Shown piece after piece: positions 8,350 to 17,094 of a stretch of 45,494 nt of DNA; positions within the stretch are counted from its first letter, which is position 1; every line of letters begins with the position of its first letter. Under the pieces are notes generated by a model. It searched no databases and had not been told where the DNA came from. It saw nothing but the letters and a program-made list of their open reading frames with translations. The translations under genes and the position numbers were made by a program. Source of the stretch: Coriobacteriia bacterium (GTDB taxonomy: Bacteria > Actinomycetota > Coriobacteriia > Coriobacteriales > Eggerthellaceae); contig JAUNOE010000004.1 in the NCBI GenBank assembly GCA_030537255.1, positions 1-45,494 on the forward strand, written 5' to 3'.

Positions 8350-10236
8350 ATGAATGGCGACACCTCCGAAACCCAGGTGACCAAAAATCAGGCAGCCGAA
8401 GAGGTCGATCGTCTGAAACGGATTTTCCCTGTGGTTCGCCTCATGGATCAGGACGAGGTCAAAAACGACCCCGACTGCCTCATCTGTGGCGAGGGAACCC
8501 CGTGCATGCGCAAGGTTTGCGAAGAGGTCATTGCGCAGGGCGGTGAGTGCACTTGCGTTTTGCGCCTTGGCGAAGACAACCACAAGGCAAGTGCTCGTTG
8601 TGTCGAAGTCGATGGCGTGCCGCATGTGCTTATGTATGCTGAGCCTCTCGACATGGTTGGCGAGCGACTGGATGAAAACGCTCTGTATCGAGATTCGCTT
8701 TCGGGGGCCTACAATCGTCGCTTCTACGATGAAAGGCTTCGCCGGGAGCACATCTTTGCTGGTGTTGCGCTTATTGACCTGGACGACTTCAAGACCATCA
8801 ATGACGCCTTGGGGCACCATGCGGGCGATCTGTCCCTAAAGACTGCTTCCCAGGTCATGCTTCGTTGCATTCGTGATACTGACATCCTGGTGCGTTACGG
8901 TGGCGACGAATTCATTCTGATTATGCCCAATATCGAACGGGAGGTCTTTGCTCGCAGGCTTAACACCCTGTCGGAGCTGGTGGCTCAGACATCGGTTCCG
9001 GGACATGACCAGATTATGCTTTCCACCAGCATCGGCGGCGTCATGTCGAATGGCATATCCATCGAAGAGGCGGTAAAGCAAGCTGACCGCCTGATGTATC
9101 TGGCCAAGCAGCGCAGAAGCGCGGTACTTACCGATGCCGACCCCATAGACGAAGTGGAGTTCCACAAGCCCCTTCTTCTCATCGTGGACGATTCTGAGAT
9201 GAACCGCGAAATCCTGAAGGAGATGCTGAAGGACGAATACGAAGTCATCGAGGCGTCGGGTGGTAAGGAAGGCCTTGTTCAATTGGAGCAATATGGGACC
9301 GAGATCGCCCTTGTTCTACTTGATATCATCATGCCCGAGGTCAACGGCTTCGAGGTTTTGCTTTCCATGGTGAGAAAGGGTCAGATCGAAGACATTCCTG
9401 TCATTATGATTTCGTCCGAGGACTCCGACGATGCCGTGTTGCGTGCCTATGAGCTGGGTGCTTCTGACTATATCGCCCGACCTTTTGACGTGCGCGTCGT
9501 TCGTCAGCGCGTCAGCAACATCATGCGTCTCTACGTTCGTCAGCGCCGCCTGAGCACCCTCTTGGCTAAGCAGTTCCATGAGCGTGAAAAGAGCAGCAAT
9601 GTTCTGGTGAACATCATGGGTGGCGCAATGGAGCTTCGAAACGGCGAAAGCGGGCCTCATGTCCTGCATGTGCGCAACCTGACCGAGATTCTCCTGGATT
9701 GTCTGATTCAGAAGACTGACCGCTATCAGGTCACCAGCTTGGAACGTTCGCTTATCGTGATGACCTCAACGTTGCACGACATTGGAAAGCTTGCAATCCC
9801 CGATGACATTCTGAACAAGCCGGGAAAGCTGACACCCGAAGAATTCGAAATCATGAAGGCTCATACCACCTTGGGGTCGGACATGCTCGAAAAGCTGAGC
9901 ATATACAGTGATAACGCCCTCCTGCTGAACACTGCACACGATATTTGTCGTTGGCATCACGAACGCTGGGACGGCAAAGGCTATCCTGATGGGCTTTCGG
10001 GTGACGACATTCCTCTTTCGGCTCAGGTGGTCTCGCTGGCCGATGTCTATGACGCTCTGACCAGCGACCGCGTGTATAAGAAGGCTATTTCGCACGAAGA
10101 GGCAATCCAGCTCATTCTTGACGGCGAATGCGGCGTCTTCAATCCTCTGCTGCTGGAGTGCCTGCTGGACGTGCAAGAACGTATCAGGCAGGAAATCAAC
10201 GTGCCAGCGCTGAGTCCCGCGTATTTCGGAAAATAG
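8350..10236 (+). CDS. GGDEF-REC-HD-GYP cyclic-di-GMP signalling protein with Cys-rich N-terminus
   Basis: The frame is open from a GTG at 8236 (666 aa, numbering used here). The Trp-rich first 38 residues look unlike protein, so I choose ATG 8350, although its ribosome site is weak. Domains: N-terminal region with six cysteines in 27 residues (C81, C84, C90, C95, C105, C107); GGDEF (~145-300) with RYGGDEF and an inhibitory I-site RDTD (213-216) exactly five residues ahead; REC (~311-430) with D318/D319 and phospho-acceptor D363; HD-GYP (~460-650) with H514-D515 and GYP at 582-584. The REC has Arg415 where Lys is usual. It combines synthase and phosphodiesterase domains with a receiver in one chain. 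The downstream Hpt gene is a natural phosphodonor candidate. It is divergent from the EAL gene at 5192-8122. Confidence 0.88.
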   Translation: MNGDTSETQVTKNQAAEEVDRLKRIFPVVRLMDQDEVKNDPDCLICGEGTPCMRKVCEEVIAQGGECTCVLRLGEDNHKASARCVEVDGVPHVLMYAEPLDMVGERLDENALYRDSLSGAYNRRFYDERLRREHIFAGVALIDLDDFKTINDALGHHAGDLSLKTASQVMLRCIRDTDILVRYGGDEFILIMPNIEREVFARRLNTLSELVAQTSVPGHDQIMLSTSIGGVMSNGISIEEAVKQADRLMYLAKQRRSAVLTDADPIDEVEFHKPLLLIVDDSEMNREILKEMLKDEYEVIEASGGKEGLVQLEQYGTEIALVLLDIIMPEVNGFEVLLSMVRKGQIEDIPVIMISSEDSDDAVLRAYELGASDYIARPFDVRVVRQRVSNIMRLYVRQRRLSTLLAKQFHEREKSSNVLVNIMGGAMELRNGESGPHVLHVRNLTEILLDCLIQKTDRYQVTSLERSLIVMTSTLHDIGKLAIPDDILNKPGKLTPEEFEIMKAHTTLGSDMLEKLSIYSDNALLLNTAHDICRWHHERWDGKGYPDGLSGDDIPLSAQVVSLADVYDALTSDRVYKKAISHEEAIQLILDGECGVFNPLLLECLLDVQERIRQEINVPALSPAYFGK

Positions 10237-10262
10237 GAATCGTTCGTTAGTTAGGAGACGTG

Positions 10263-10613
10263 ATGTCCTCGCTCGAAGTGGCATACAACGAATTGGGAGC
10301 TGACTATTCGGACGTAAAGAAGCGCCTGATGAACGAAGCTTTAGTTGAGCGCTTCGTGGGCAAGTTCCTCGAAGACCAGACCTTTGCCAGCCTTAAAGCG
10401 GCACTTGAAGCCAAGGATGCCGAGGCGGCCTTCATGGCCGCCCATACGCTTAAGGGCGTTTGCCAGAATCTGGGTCTGTCCAATTTGTTCGTTCCTGTAC
10501 GAGACCTTACCGAGGTGCTGCGCGCAGGTAGCCTAGAGGGCGCAGACGAGCTCTTTTCCCAGCTCGAAGAGCAGTACGAGCGAACGGTCAGTGTGATTTC
10601 TGCTTGTCTGTAG
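10263..10613 (+). CDS. Hpt-domain histidine phosphotransfer protein
   Basis: About 116 aa, all helical in character. It carries the Hpt signature AAHTLKGVCQNLGL, whose His is the phosphorylated residue. The start is ATG 10263, with AGGAG five bases ahead; an upstream GTG at 10260 overlaps poorly with that site. It begins 26 bases after the GGDEF-REC-HD-GYP gene on the same strand, so it is probably in the same operon. By family knowledge, such stand-alone Hpt proteins shuttle phosphate between a hybrid kinase and receiver domains. Here the likely receiver is the REC of its neighbour (inference). The cognate kinase is not in the window. Confidence 0.88.
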   Translation: MSSLEVAYNELGADYSDVKKRLMNEALVERFVGKFLEDQTFASLKAALEAKDAEAAFMAAHTLKGVCQNLGLSNLFVPVRDLTEVLRAGSLEGADELFSQLEEQYERTVSVISACL

Positions 10614-10685
10614 GCATTTCAACGTCCGATGCAGGCCGCCTTCGTTATGCGCGATGACTGAAGCTACGGATAGACCGTATGACAC

Positions 10686-11759
10686 TTAAAGGCCTTCGGA
10701 TTCGAAGCGGCGAATCAGCGCTTCCTGATGGTTCGAGTAACGAAGAGCCGTGTCCTTGGTGATGAGGCCCTGCTTAGCCGCGTTGAACAGGCCTTGGTCC
10801 ATGGTCTGCATGCCGGCCTTTGCGTTGGCGGCAATGATGGCGTCTATCTGATAGGTCTTTTCCTCACGGATGAGGTTGCGGATGGCCGTGTTCATCACCA
10901 TGATCTCAAAGACGGGGACAACGGTGCCGTTGGTTGAGGGAACCAGCTGCTGGCAAACGATGGCTTGCAGCACCAGGGAAAGCTGGATGCGCACTTGGTG
11001 CTGTTGGTTGGGTGGGAAAGCGTCCACGATGCGCTCAACCGTGTCGGCAGCGCTGGTGGTGTGCAGGGTGGAAAGAACCAGCTGGGCCATTTCCGCCGCA
11101 CTGACGGCGGTGCCGATGGTGTCGGCATCACGCATCTCGCCCAGCAGGATTACGTCTGGGCTCTCGCGCATGGCAGAACGCAGGGCTTCGGAGAAGGTGG
11201 CGACGTCGGTGGGAATCTCGCGTTGCGTGATGATGCAGTTGCCGTGTTTGTGGACATATTCGATGGGGTCTTCCATGGTGATGATGTGCCCCGTGCGCTG
11301 GTGATTCATGCGGTCGAGCATGCAGGCCAGCGTGGTGGACTTGCCGCTGCCGGAGGGGCCGGAAATCAGCACCAGGCCTTTCGTGACGTCAGCGAGCTTC
11401 ATGACGGATTCGGGGATGTTCATCTCGGCGGGATTGGGCAGGCCGAAGGGGATTACGCGAACCACGGCGCCATATGAACCACGCTGACGGAAGATGTTGG
11501 CGCGGAAGCGGCCGATGCCAGGGATGGAGAAGCTGAAGTCGTCGTCGTGGTTGACGTTGTTTTCGAACAAGGACAGGTCGCGGCCTGCGAGCTCGTAGAT
11601 GCCGGCAATGTAGTCGCGGGTGTCGGCGGGCGTAAGCGGTGCTCCGTCGGTGCGGACGTGGACGCCGCCAGCCTGGTAGGCCAGGGGAAGACCGGCGTTG
11701 ATGAATACGTCGGACGCCTTGGCATCGATCATTTCCTTGAGAAGGGATTTCAGTTCCAT
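10686..11759 (-). CDS. pilT: PilT-type pilus retraction ATPase
   Basis: 357 aa, the usual PilT length. Visible features: N-terminal LKSLLKEMIDAKASDVFI, typical of PilT; Walker A GPSGSGKST (134-142); Asp/His boxes around residues 160-235; Walker B VILLGEMRD (~204-211); and the PilT-specific AIRNLIRE motif (292-299). An AAGGAG precedes the ATG. It is the last gene of a minus-strand cluster with a PilC-like platform protein and four pilin-like proteins. The family powers depolymerisation of type IV pili. No PilB assembly ATPase, PilM/N/O or prepilin peptidase gene is visible in the window. Confidence 0.93.
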   Translation of the reverse strand: MELKSLLKEMIDAKASDVFINAGLPLAYQAGGVHVRTDGAPLTPADTRDYIAGIYELAGRDLSLFENNVNHDDDFSFSIPGIGRFRANIFRQRGSYGAVVRVIPFGLPNPAEMNIPESVMKLADVTKGLVLISGPSGSGKSTTLACMLDRMNHQRTGHIITMEDPIEYVHKHGNCIITQREIPTDVATFSEALRSAMRESPDVILLGEMRDADTIGTAVSAAEMAQLVLSTLHTTSAADTVERIVDAFPPNQQHQVRIQLSLVLQAIVCQQLVPSTNGTVVPVFEIMVMNTAIRNLIREEKTYQIDAIIAANAKAGMQTMDQGLFNAAKQGLITKDTALRYSNHQEALIRRFESEGL

Positions 11760-11786
11760 GGGGTGATTCTCCTTGCTAGGCGCTTG

Positions 11787-12269
11787 CTAGTTGTTGTCTG
11801 ATCCGGACCAGAGAGTCTCTTCGGTGGGCTCTTGGGTGTTGGTGAGCTTCCACTTGTCGATGGATAGCGTGCCGTCGTCGTTCGTGCTCACTTGGGCTTC
11901 CAGCTGCTTACCGCTGGAGGCTGCAATGACGAATGCGACGCCCGTCTTGCCAGACGTGGTGGTGATGGAAGAGCCCTTGAGCGTGCTGGCATCTCGGGCA
12001 TCGTGGGCAAGGGTGTTGAGCTTCGCCGATACGGCCGGCCATGATCCATTGGAGACGGCAAGCTCGGCGTCGATCCTCGAAACCAGGTCTTGGTCCGTGG
12101 CGTCCAGGGCAGCGGCCTCCATCGTCGAGTTCGCTTGTCGCTCGGCCTTTGCCTGTGCAGCGTTTGCGCTGGTCACGCAGAGCAGGGCAAGCACTGCCAG
12201 CAGCAGTACGGAGATGAGCGTCGCCAGACTGACGGGTCCGATGCGTATGCTTTCGGTGGAGCGACTCAT
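11787..12269 (-). CDS. Pilus-cluster single-pass membrane protein
   Basis: 160 aa. One hydrophobic segment lies near the N-terminus (~13-37), followed by an Ala/Gln-rich probable helix and a small Ser/Thr-rich domain. Its start overlaps the stop of the upstream gene by four bases (ATGA), showing translational coupling within the pilin cluster. The topology resembles a pilin-like or pilus-assembly protein, but there is no clear type III prepilin cleavage site (no G/F.....E5 pattern). I do not recognise the family beyond the context. Confidence 0.82.
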   Translation of the reverse strand: MSRSTESIRIGPVSLATLISVLLLAVLALLCVTSANAAQAKAERQANSTMEAAALDATDQDLVSRIDAELAVSNGSWPAVSAKLNTLAHDARDASTLKGSSITTTSGKTGVAFVIAASSGKQLEAQVSTNDDGTLSIDKWKLTNTQEPTEETLWSGSDNN

Positions 12270-12688
12270 TGCGCATCTCCTTCCACGTAGCGCTGGGCGT
12301 TAAGCTGGTAGATCTTGGTCTGATCTTGGGAAACGGTGATGTGGGCTTTGTACAAGGTGCCGGTTTCGGTCTTTTTGGTGGAAACCTTGCAGAACACGTC
12401 AAAGCCGTCTGAGCCGTTTATGGTAACGCCAGCCCCAACCTTCTTGCCTTTGGCGATAGCCACCGGGTCTGCCGAGAACTCTTCGGCGGCGTTCTGCGCA
12501 ATGGCGGTTGCCTGTGAGAGCTTTGCCGCTTCGGTCGACGTGACCATGGCCGAAGTGAACAGCTGAGTGAAGATGGCCAGGGAGCCCACCAGGAAGAACA
12601 GCAGAACCATCACCTCGATGATGAAGGCGGTGCTTCTGCGTGGGGAGGTGTCGAGGCGCGTTATGCCAGGGGTGCTATGCGGTGCCAT
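12266..12688 (-). CDS. PilV-like minor (pseudo)pilin
   Basis: 140 aa. After a basic leader (LDTSPRRST) comes AFIIEVMVLLFFLVGSLAIF, a hydrophobic helix with a Glu at about mature position 5, like FTLIEV of type IV prepilins. Then comes a segment rich in A, T and Q ending AQNAAEEF, as in PilV/GspI families. The residue before the presumed cleavage site is Thr rather than Gly, so processing is uncertain. Start and stop overlap the neighbours by 1 and 4 bases, so the cluster is translationally coupled. Likely a minor component of a pilus or pseudopilus. Confidence 0.78.
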   Translation of the reverse strand: MAPHSTPGITRLDTSPRRSTAFIIEVMVLLFFLVGSLAIFTQLFTSAMVTSTEAAKLSQATAIAQNAAEEFSADPVAIAKGKKVGAGVTINGSDGFDVFCKVSTKKTETGTLYKAHITVSQDQTKIYQLNAQRYVEGDAQ

Positions 12689-13224
12689 TACTTACCTCCT
12701 TGCTGCGCGCGCAGTGCCACTTCAGCCGTGCCTTGGTCGGTGGTCACTGAAAGCAGGCCGTGTTCGTAGCTGAAGACAAAGCGGCTTGAGTTGGTTACCA
12801 CGCTTGCGGTTTCGGGATTGTAGGGGGATCCTGCGGTGCTGTATTCCTGCAGCACCTTGCCCTGGTGTAGGTAGAAGCGCGTTTCGAAGGTGCCCGACTT
12901 CAGGGACTCCACGATGACGAGAGACCTTCCTTCGGGACCCTTGCCTACGGCAATGGCCTCCTTTGCGTCGTTGGCATGCACTGCGTTGCATATGAGGCCA
13001 GCGCCTTGGCGCAGGGTGTCGGTGACCTTGGCGTTGTCTGAAACGGACCGATACACCGTGACGCCCGAAATCAAGGCAAGCAGCAATGCGATGAAGAAGA
13101 CGCCCATGATCACCGAGGGGAACATGCGCTTTGCGGAATGCCCTCGTTCCTCTTCGATTTCCAGATGGGCCAAAGAGGAAAGCGCGTCGATGCGCGCCTG
13201 GTTGTTGGTTTCGTCAAGATTCAT
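12688..13224 (-). CDS. Pilus-cluster single-pass protein (possibly DUF4860 family)
   Basis: 178 aa. About 33 polar residues precede a membrane helix (~35-58, FPSVIMGVFFIALLLALISG). A ~120 aa predicted beta-rich domain follows, containing FYLHQGKVLQEY and RFVFSYEHGLLSVTT. The order and size resemble coriobacterial pilin-cluster proteins labelled DUF4860, from memory and unverified. The start overlaps the upstream stop by four bases and its stop touches the next start. A pseudopilin-like role is inferred from topology and position. Confidence 0.78.
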   Translation of the reverse strand: MNLDETNNQARIDALSSLAHLEIEEERGHSAKRMFPSVIMGVFFIALLLALISGVTVYRSVSDNAKVTDTLRQGAGLICNAVHANDAKEAIAVGKGPEGRSLVIVESLKSGTFETRFYLHQGKVLQEYSTAGSPYNPETASVVTNSSRFVFSYEHGLLSVTTDQGTAEVALRAQQGGK

Positions 13225-13547
13225 CGGGGGGTCACCACCACGGTTGGCATGATGTTGCCGGCAAAGCTTTCGTAGGACACCACGTAGTCATCGTGGTTGA
13301 TCGAAAGGCCGTAGTTCTTTTCCAAGTGCTCAAGTGAACTGGGATAGCTGCCCTCGATGGCGCAGCACTGCTTGGCTGCGGTCATGATGGATTCCCTGAG
13401 CGCCGTGGCGCCCTGCTCGCGTGCATTTGTCTGCATGACAAAGGTCAGCGCCACCACGACGGCCAGTGCAATGGCAATACAGCTTGCCAGCAAGATGCGG
13501 CCCCTGCGTCGACTCTTGAGCTCCTTGTCGGTTACTTCATGAAACAT
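13221..13547 (-). CDS. Small pilin-like protein
   Basis: 108 aa. A basic N-terminus (KSRRRGR), a hydrophobic helix (~17-38), then a helix with two adjacent cysteines and a pseudopilin-like YPSSLEHLEKNYGL motif. This resembles the start of the globular domain of type II/IV pseudopilins (YP.sl..L...Y). There is no canonical prepilin peptidase site. It lies 10 bases downstream of the PilC-like gene and overlaps the next gene by four bases. Identity as a pilin is an inference from layout. Confidence 0.78.
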   Translation of the reverse strand: MFHEVTDKELKSRRRGRILLASCIAIALAVVVALTFVMQTNAREQGATALRESIMTAAKQCCAIEGSYPSSLEHLEKNYGLSINHDDYVVSYESFAGNIMPTVVVTPR

Positions 13548-13557
13548 GTGGAATCCC

Positions 13558-14610
13558 TTAGGCGATGGAGCTCATGATGCCGATCAAGGGGAGCATGACG
13601 GCGATAAGCGTTGCTCCCACGGCGATGGTCAGGAAAGCCGCCAGAATGGGTTCGACGCTGTCCACGGCGCGGTCAAGCTGCGTGTTGGCGTCACTGAAGA
13701 AGATGTCAGCAAGGTGGCCAAGGACCTCGTCGGTTGATCCAGATCGGGTGGACATCAGTAGCATGCGTCCGTACACGGGCTCGAAGATTTCGTTTTCAGC
13801 GATGGCTTGGCCCAGGCTGCGGGGGTTGTCCAGGTTGGCCATACTGTCGTAGGCGACTTCGAGCTTGGCCTTGAGCGCTACATGGTCGACCGTGGAAAGT
13901 GCTTGCTTCAGGGCGGTTTCTTCCTGGACGCCAGAAGCGATGAAGGCGGCAAGGGCGCTCGTGAAGCGGGAGAGCGCCAGTTGGTACATGGCTCGCTTGG
14001 TTCCGGGGAAGACTTCCAGAAGCTTGGTAACACGCAGGCGACCTGTCTCGGTGTGAGCCAAGAATGAAATGGCCACGGCGATTATGGTGGTTGCCAAAAC
14101 CACTATCAGCGCAACCCAGCCGACGACCAGCGAAGCGCCTACCATGCTGAAGGAGCCCGTGGTCAGCGAGCCCGCCATGCTGTCGTAGGCATCCGAGAAG
14201 ACAGGCAGAATGAACACGACGGTGAAGGCCAGGATGACGCTCATGACGCAGAGCAAGGTGGCAGGGTAGCCGACCGAGCTTTGCAGCTTGCTAAAGGATC
14301 GATGCTCGCTTTCGTAGTAGCGGCCCAGGCTGAGCAGTGCGCGTTCGGTGCGCCCGGAAGATTCGCCCACACGCACCATTTCTACGGCATAGGCAGGAAA
14401 GGCCTTCGAGTTCTCCATCGACTGAGCCAGGCTTTCGCCGGAAACGAGTCCCGCATACACCTTGTCGCAGACGCGTTTGAAGTTGGATTGCTCGCGGTTT
14501 TCGGCGAGCAGGTGCACGGCTTCGTCTGTCTGGATGCCAGCCGCTAGCATGGTGGCGATGCTGCTGCAGAAAGCGCTGACGGCACTGCTTTCAAGGAGTT
14601 GTTCTGACAT
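13558..14610 (-). CDS. PilC/GspF-type inner-membrane platform protein
   Basis: 350 aa from the ATG at 14610, which has a strong GGAGAGGG site just upstream; the longer open frame to 14877 overlaps the transglutaminase gene and lacks protein-like sequence. Two related T2SSF halves are visible: the first contains MLAAGIQTDEAVHLL, VSGESLAQSM and VRVGESSGRTERALLSL; the second contains FIASGVQEETALKQAL and LLMSTRSGSTDEVLGHLADIF. Membrane segments lie between the halves and at the C-terminus. The family forms the membrane platform that the assembly and retraction ATPases act on. It is the first gene of the six-gene pilus cluster. Confidence 0.9.
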   Translation of the reverse strand: MSEQLLESSAVSAFCSSIATMLAAGIQTDEAVHLLAENREQSNFKRVCDKVYAGLVSGESLAQSMENSKAFPAYAVEMVRVGESSGRTERALLSLGRYYESEHRSFSKLQSSVGYPATLLCVMSVILAFTVVFILPVFSDAYDSMAGSLTTGSFSMVGASLVVGWVALIVVLATTIIAVAISFLAHTETGRLRVTKLLEVFPGTKRAMYQLALSRFTSALAAFIASGVQEETALKQALSTVDHVALKAKLEVAYDSMANLDNPRSLGQAIAENEIFEPVYGRMLLMSTRSGSTDEVLGHLADIFFSDANTQLDRAVDSVEPILAAFLTIAVGATLIAVMLPLIGIMSSIA

Positions 14611-14729
14611 GGGCCCTCTCCCCTTTGAGGCTTGTTTTTGGGAAAGTATCGCACGTTTTGATTTAGACGCGACAGTTTTCCCTGATGGTTTGCAGTTTTG
14701 CGACATAGCCGCAGGCGCGGCGCATGCAT

Positions 14730-15656
14730 CTAGTAGATATAGCGGTCGGTGTAGTCCTTTCCGTCTCCAACCAGGCTGTTGCCCGATCCCGCCGCAAAGG
14801 TCAGGTCGACACGTGACCAGGTGTTCTTGTCGATGCTGAACCGAGCGCTTTTCCAGGTTCCGTCGATGTAGACGCAAATCCAGGCATGGTAGATGCTATC
14901 GGGCGAAACGTAGCCGGTGATGATCTTGGTGGGCATTCCCTGGCTGCGCAGCATGGCTGCCCCCAGGCTGGCATAGTCAAAGCAGACTCCGGTCTTTGAC
15001 GAAAGGGTGTCGTCGGGTGAGGGCACGTAGCCCGTTGCGTTCTTGAGCTTTTCGGCCTTGGCGTTGTCGTAGCTCACGTTGTCCACGATCCAGGTACAAA
15101 TGGCCTTGAGGGCATCGCCTTCGTTTTCGGCATCGCGCGTCAGCTCGTGTGCCTTCTTCACGCGGGCGCTTTCTGCGTCAAAGGCACAGAAGACGTTGGG
15201 GCGCAGGAAGGGGGCGAACTCGCTTTCCAGGGCGACGTTGACCTGCGTGCGACAGATTTCCACGTAGTTGGTTCCGCGGGTGTTTTTGAGCACGCGGAAG
15301 GTGTAGCTTCCATCGCCGAAGGTCAAGGGGCAAATGATGGCGTGTCCGCTGGGCACATCATAGTTTTGGCTGGCATCGCCGCAGAGTATTTGGAATTTGA
15401 GACGCTGCGAGCTCTGGGCCCGAACGGCGACGTAGCCTTGGGCAGCTGAAGAGGCATCGATGTACGCTCCGTTTGAACCGGATGCCTTGCTTGCGTCGAA
15501 GTTCGCATTTGCGGGGGTCTTGGGTGGCGTGAAGGGAGCGCCCGAGGTGCCTTCTTCGGCACCGCAGCCACACAACCCCAGGCAGGCAACAATGATGAGG
15601 GCCGCAAGGAATGCGGCTATGCGTGGGACGAAGGTGTTGGCTGAGGGCACAAGCAT
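14730..15656 (-). CDS. Transglutaminase-like lipoprotein
   Basis: 308 aa. The N-terminus has a signal peptide ending in a lipobox-like LCGC (about residues 28-32), so it is probably an exported lipoprotein. The C-terminal half is a transglutaminase-like (cysteine protease fold) domain: GVCFDYASL supplies the Cys, YHAWICVYIDG the His, and WSRVDLTF the likely Asp. The N-terminal ~100 residues form a beta-rich domain of unknown function. It lies upstream of the pilus cluster on the same strand with a ~120-bp gap. A role in wall or surface-protein modification or sensing is possible, but no substrate can be read from sequence. Confidence 0.87.
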   Translation of the reverse strand: MLVPSANTFVPRIAAFLAALIIVACLGLCGCGAEEGTSGAPFTPPKTPANANFDASKASGSNGAYIDASSAAQGYVAVRAQSSQRLKFQILCGDASQNYDVPSGHAIICPLTFGDGSYTFRVLKNTRGTNYVEICRTQVNVALESEFAPFLRPNVFCAFDAESARVKKAHELTRDAENEGDALKAICTWIVDNVSYDNAKAEKLKNATGYVPSPDDTLSSKTGVCFDYASLGAAMLRSQGMPTKIITGYVSPDSIYHAWICVYIDGTWKSARFSIDKNTWSRVDLTFAAGSGNSLVGDGKDYTDRYIY

Positions 15657-15852
15657 TGATCAAGTATAGCGTGCCGCCCTGTGAGTTTGGCGGGGCTAAC
15701 CCGGCCTGCTATCAGGTGCGTTGTGGTTTTGTTTCTTCTTTGCTTGTCTCTGACGGTGCTCTTGCTCAGGGGTTTTATGGGTCACGTTGAGCGCATGGTA
15801 AACTGAAGGGCACGTCTGGAAACCAGGCTTGTTCGAAAGAGAGGAGCGACCG

Positions 15853-17031
15853 GTGGGTCTGAAGAAGCGCATCCAGGATGCCGTTGCTGTGATGTACCAG
15901 CGGATCTATGACCGCGAACGCTCCCGTGTGAAGAAGGACGCACGTCGCAAGCCCTGCATTCTGTTTGCCAGCGTTTCCCGTGCGGAAATCGGTGGAAATG
16001 CGGAATTTGTGTACCGACGCATCTGCGAGCGGGGTCTCGACGTCGATTTCGACATCGTTCTGGACTTTGCCCCTGATATCAAGTCGGTAGAGACGCCCGC
16101 CAAGCAGCTGGCCTTCATTAAACGCCTTGCTCGAGCCGACATCATTTTCCTGGATGACTACCATCCTTTCGTCTACTTCGTCGACTATCCCGCTGACGTG
16201 AAGATCGTGCAGCTGTGGCACGCTATCGGCAGCTTCAAGACCATCGGCTTCAGCCGAAAGCGCGCCAACCAGGAAGAGCACCGCCGCACCAGTAGGGCCC
16301 ACCGTGGCTACACGCATGTCATCGTGAGCGCAGAGGTGGATCGTCCCCATTATGCGGACGCTTTCAATACGCCCATTGATCGCATTTTTGCCACGGGCAT
16401 TCCTCGGGTGGATGGCTTTCTGAATAAGGCGTCCCTGGTTGCCAATCGCCAAGCCTTCTTCGAGCGCTTCCCTGTGGCCCAGGGCAAGCGCGTCATTGTG
16501 TTTGCGCCCACCTTTAGGGAAGACGACATCCGCAAGGCCACCTATGACTTCACTAAGCTCGATTTGGAGGCCATCGCTGCCTATTGCCGCAAGGCGAATG
16601 CGGTGTTCCTGCTGAAGTTCCATCAGTACACTCACGGCTTCGACGGCGTGCCTGCGCACCTGTCTGACGTCATTATCAAGGCGCAGGGCATTCGCGAGGT
16701 CAATGACCTCCTGCCCGCTGCCGACCTTCTGGTCACGGACTATTCGTCGGTGCTCTATGAGGCGGCGCTCATCGATGTGCCAACCGTATTTTACCCCTAC
16801 GACCTGGAAGAATACGAATCCACACGTGGCTTCTACGAGCCCTATGCCAGCTTCGTGCCAGGTCCTATCGTCAAGACGCCTGAGGACTTGGTGGCCCTGC
16901 TTTCGTGGACAGGCGACCAAGAGCAGATTGACGCCTTCAAGAAGCGGCATTTTGCCCACTTCGACAGCCATTCTTCTGACCGCGTGGTCGACTTGGTTCT
17001 GGAAACCACCAAGGGAAGTCTGGCGGGGTAG
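15853..17031 (+). CDS. CDP-glycerol glycerophosphotransferase family protein (TagB/TagF-like)
   Basis: 392 aa from GTG 15853, chosen because AGGAG lies six bases ahead; a TTG at 15829 gives a longer frame without such a site. The C-terminal domain has family motifs LWHAIGSFKTIG, LKFHQYTH and VTDYSSVLYEAALI, with the two His expected for catalysis. The family transfers glycerol-3-phosphate from CDP-glycerol to a lipid-linked primer or growing teichoic acid at the inner membrane face. No N-terminal membrane helix is seen, so attachment is probably peripheral. A TAAACT -10-like hexamer lies at 15799-15804. Next gene is a second family member 63 bases on. Confidence 0.9.
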   Translation: MGLKKRIQDAVAVMYQRIYDRERSRVKKDARRKPCILFASVSRAEIGGNAEFVYRRICERGLDVDFDIVLDFAPDIKSVETPAKQLAFIKRLARADIIFLDDYHPFVYFVDYPADVKIVQLWHAIGSFKTIGFSRKRANQEEHRRTSRAHRGYTHVIVSAEVDRPHYADAFNTPIDRIFATGIPRVDGFLNKASLVANRQAFFERFPVAQGKRVIVFAPTFREDDIRKATYDFTKLDLEAIAAYCRKANAVFLLKFHQYTHGFDGVPAHLSDVIIKAQGIREVNDLLPAADLLVTDYSSVLYEAALIDVPTVFYPYDLEEYESTRGFYEPYASFVPGPIVKTPEDLVALLSWTGDQEQIDAFKKRHFAHFDSHSSDRVVDLVLETTKGSLAG

Positions 17032-17094
17032 TTCCCTCGCGGGACACCCACGTTAAACGTAGCTATATCGCACTAGGAAAAGGGAGCGACGCTC

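Noticed and set aside
14611-14877. N-terminal extension of the PilC-like frame
   Set aside because: It overlaps the transglutaminase gene and lacks protein-like sequence; a strong ribosome site precedes the ATG at 14610.
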